A stretch of 51,555 nt of DNA from Winogradskyella sp. Lineage in GTDB: Bacteria > Bacteroidota > Bacteroidia > Flavobacteriales > Flavobacteriaceae. The stretch covers positions 1 through 51,555 of the forward strand of contig NZ_JABSST010000010.1 in assembly GCF_013213975.1 (NCBI RefSeq). Reading direction: 5' to 3'. This document shows positions 51,260 through 51,555 of the stretch, one piece after another. The notes under the pieces were generated by a model. It was not told where the DNA came from and did no database searches. It saw only the letters and a program-made list of their open reading frames with translations. Numbering within the stretch: the first letter of the stretch is position 1; the number at the start of each line of letters is the position of its first letter. Both the position numbers and the translations under genes were made by a program.

Positions 51260-51555
51260 GCCAACACCCTGTTAAACGCAGTTTGGCTTTGAGAACGAAA
51301 ATACAAAAAGTGGAAGATAATGAATGAGTTTTGGTATCACGCATCCACGGGGAACCAGAGTTTATTATTCGTCTCTCTGAATGAATTTTTCTTTTAAAAA
51401 TTTGATGAGTGAGCCACTTTATTGGATCGAGAGTTCGAAGAACGTAGCAACACAAGTCAACTTCAGCAGAATGTGCTCTAACGGTCTGGAATATGGCCCG
51501 TAGTTTCGGCTAATGGGCTATTGTCCTTTTTAACGATAATTATTTAATAGTTTTA
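51260..51555 (-). repeat. Spacer running off the window, with family C copy 5
   Basis: The near arm GCCAACACCCTGTTAAACGC abuts the esterase start. Element C at 51411-51481 keeps the loop hairpin GTTCGAAGAAC and the right arm AATGTGCTCTAACGG, while its left arm is degraded. A further hairpin GCCC-TAG/CTA-GGGC lies at 51495-51517. No gene is visible; the array continues beyond the edge. Confidence 0.75.

Noticed and set aside
51171..51455. 94-codon minus-strand frame upstream of the last esterase
   Set aside because: It overlaps the esterase signal peptide in another frame and runs through the spacer.

Overview
The window is from a low-GC member of the Bacteroidota, almost certainly Flavobacteriaceae. 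It opens with the end of gldL followed by gldM and gldN (gliding and type IX secretion motor). A tRNA-fMet has a textbook Bacteroidota promoter (TTG-N19-TATATTTG). Starts lack Shine-Dalgarno sequences, and many products are secreted or lipoproteins.

Region 1 (1-7560) is ordinary core genome: gldL end, gldM, gldN with a terminator, an FAD-dependent oxidoreductase, a convergent DUF983 zinc-ribbon membrane protein, an ABC-F ATPase overlapping a small CPXCG zinc-ribbon protein, a secreted leucine-rich-repeat protein, and the initiator tRNA with its terminator.

Region 2 (about 7590-51555, still open at the right edge) is very different. It holds single genes or short operons with unrelated functions: CAAX protease, hydrolase/ECF sigma/membrane protein, two LCMT-type methyltransferases, TlpA-like thioredoxin, DUF6090, ZIP transporter, WG-repeat protein, three class C beta-lactamase-like serine hydrolases, AraC regulator, alkyl-sulfatase-like MBL protein, carboxylesterase, HXXEE protein, HAD phosphatase, Ntn amidohydrolase, RtcB-like protein, UPF0303 protein, two esterase-D-like hydrolases, LIC_10190-like membrane protein, DUF1254/DUF1214 protein and several unknowns. 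Nearly all lie on the minus strand. They are separated by recurring imperfectly palindromic spacers. Read on the minus strand, each spacer begins just after a stop codon with an arm like AACACCGTGTATAATTCATT and ends 10-40 bp before the next start with an arm whose complement reads AACGCCCTGCTAAACGCAG, finishing in GTT. This is the layout of an integron gene-cassette array with attC-like sites. No integrase gene is visible. The cassette polarity predicts that an integrase, if one exists, lies to the right, beyond 51555, and that the tRNA side is the distal end.

The spacers fall into families: A (long, ten copies, 190-400 bp with a highly conserved block), E (medium, about 120-220 bp), F (short, about 50 bp), C (a 75-80 nt branched inverted repeat with compensatory changes), and rarer D and G blocks. 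Some cassettes are decayed (a DUF4386 pseudogene, a frameshifted 60-codon gene, a 33-codon ORF), as expected for a large sedentary array. Within cassettes there are hints of local regulation: twin AACTAAA/TTTAGTT palindromes at 13727-13760, and a 40-bp-spaced AGTCCGAC pair between an AraC gene and a serine hydrolase.

All functional names come from motifs and remembered family patterns. No database search was possible.
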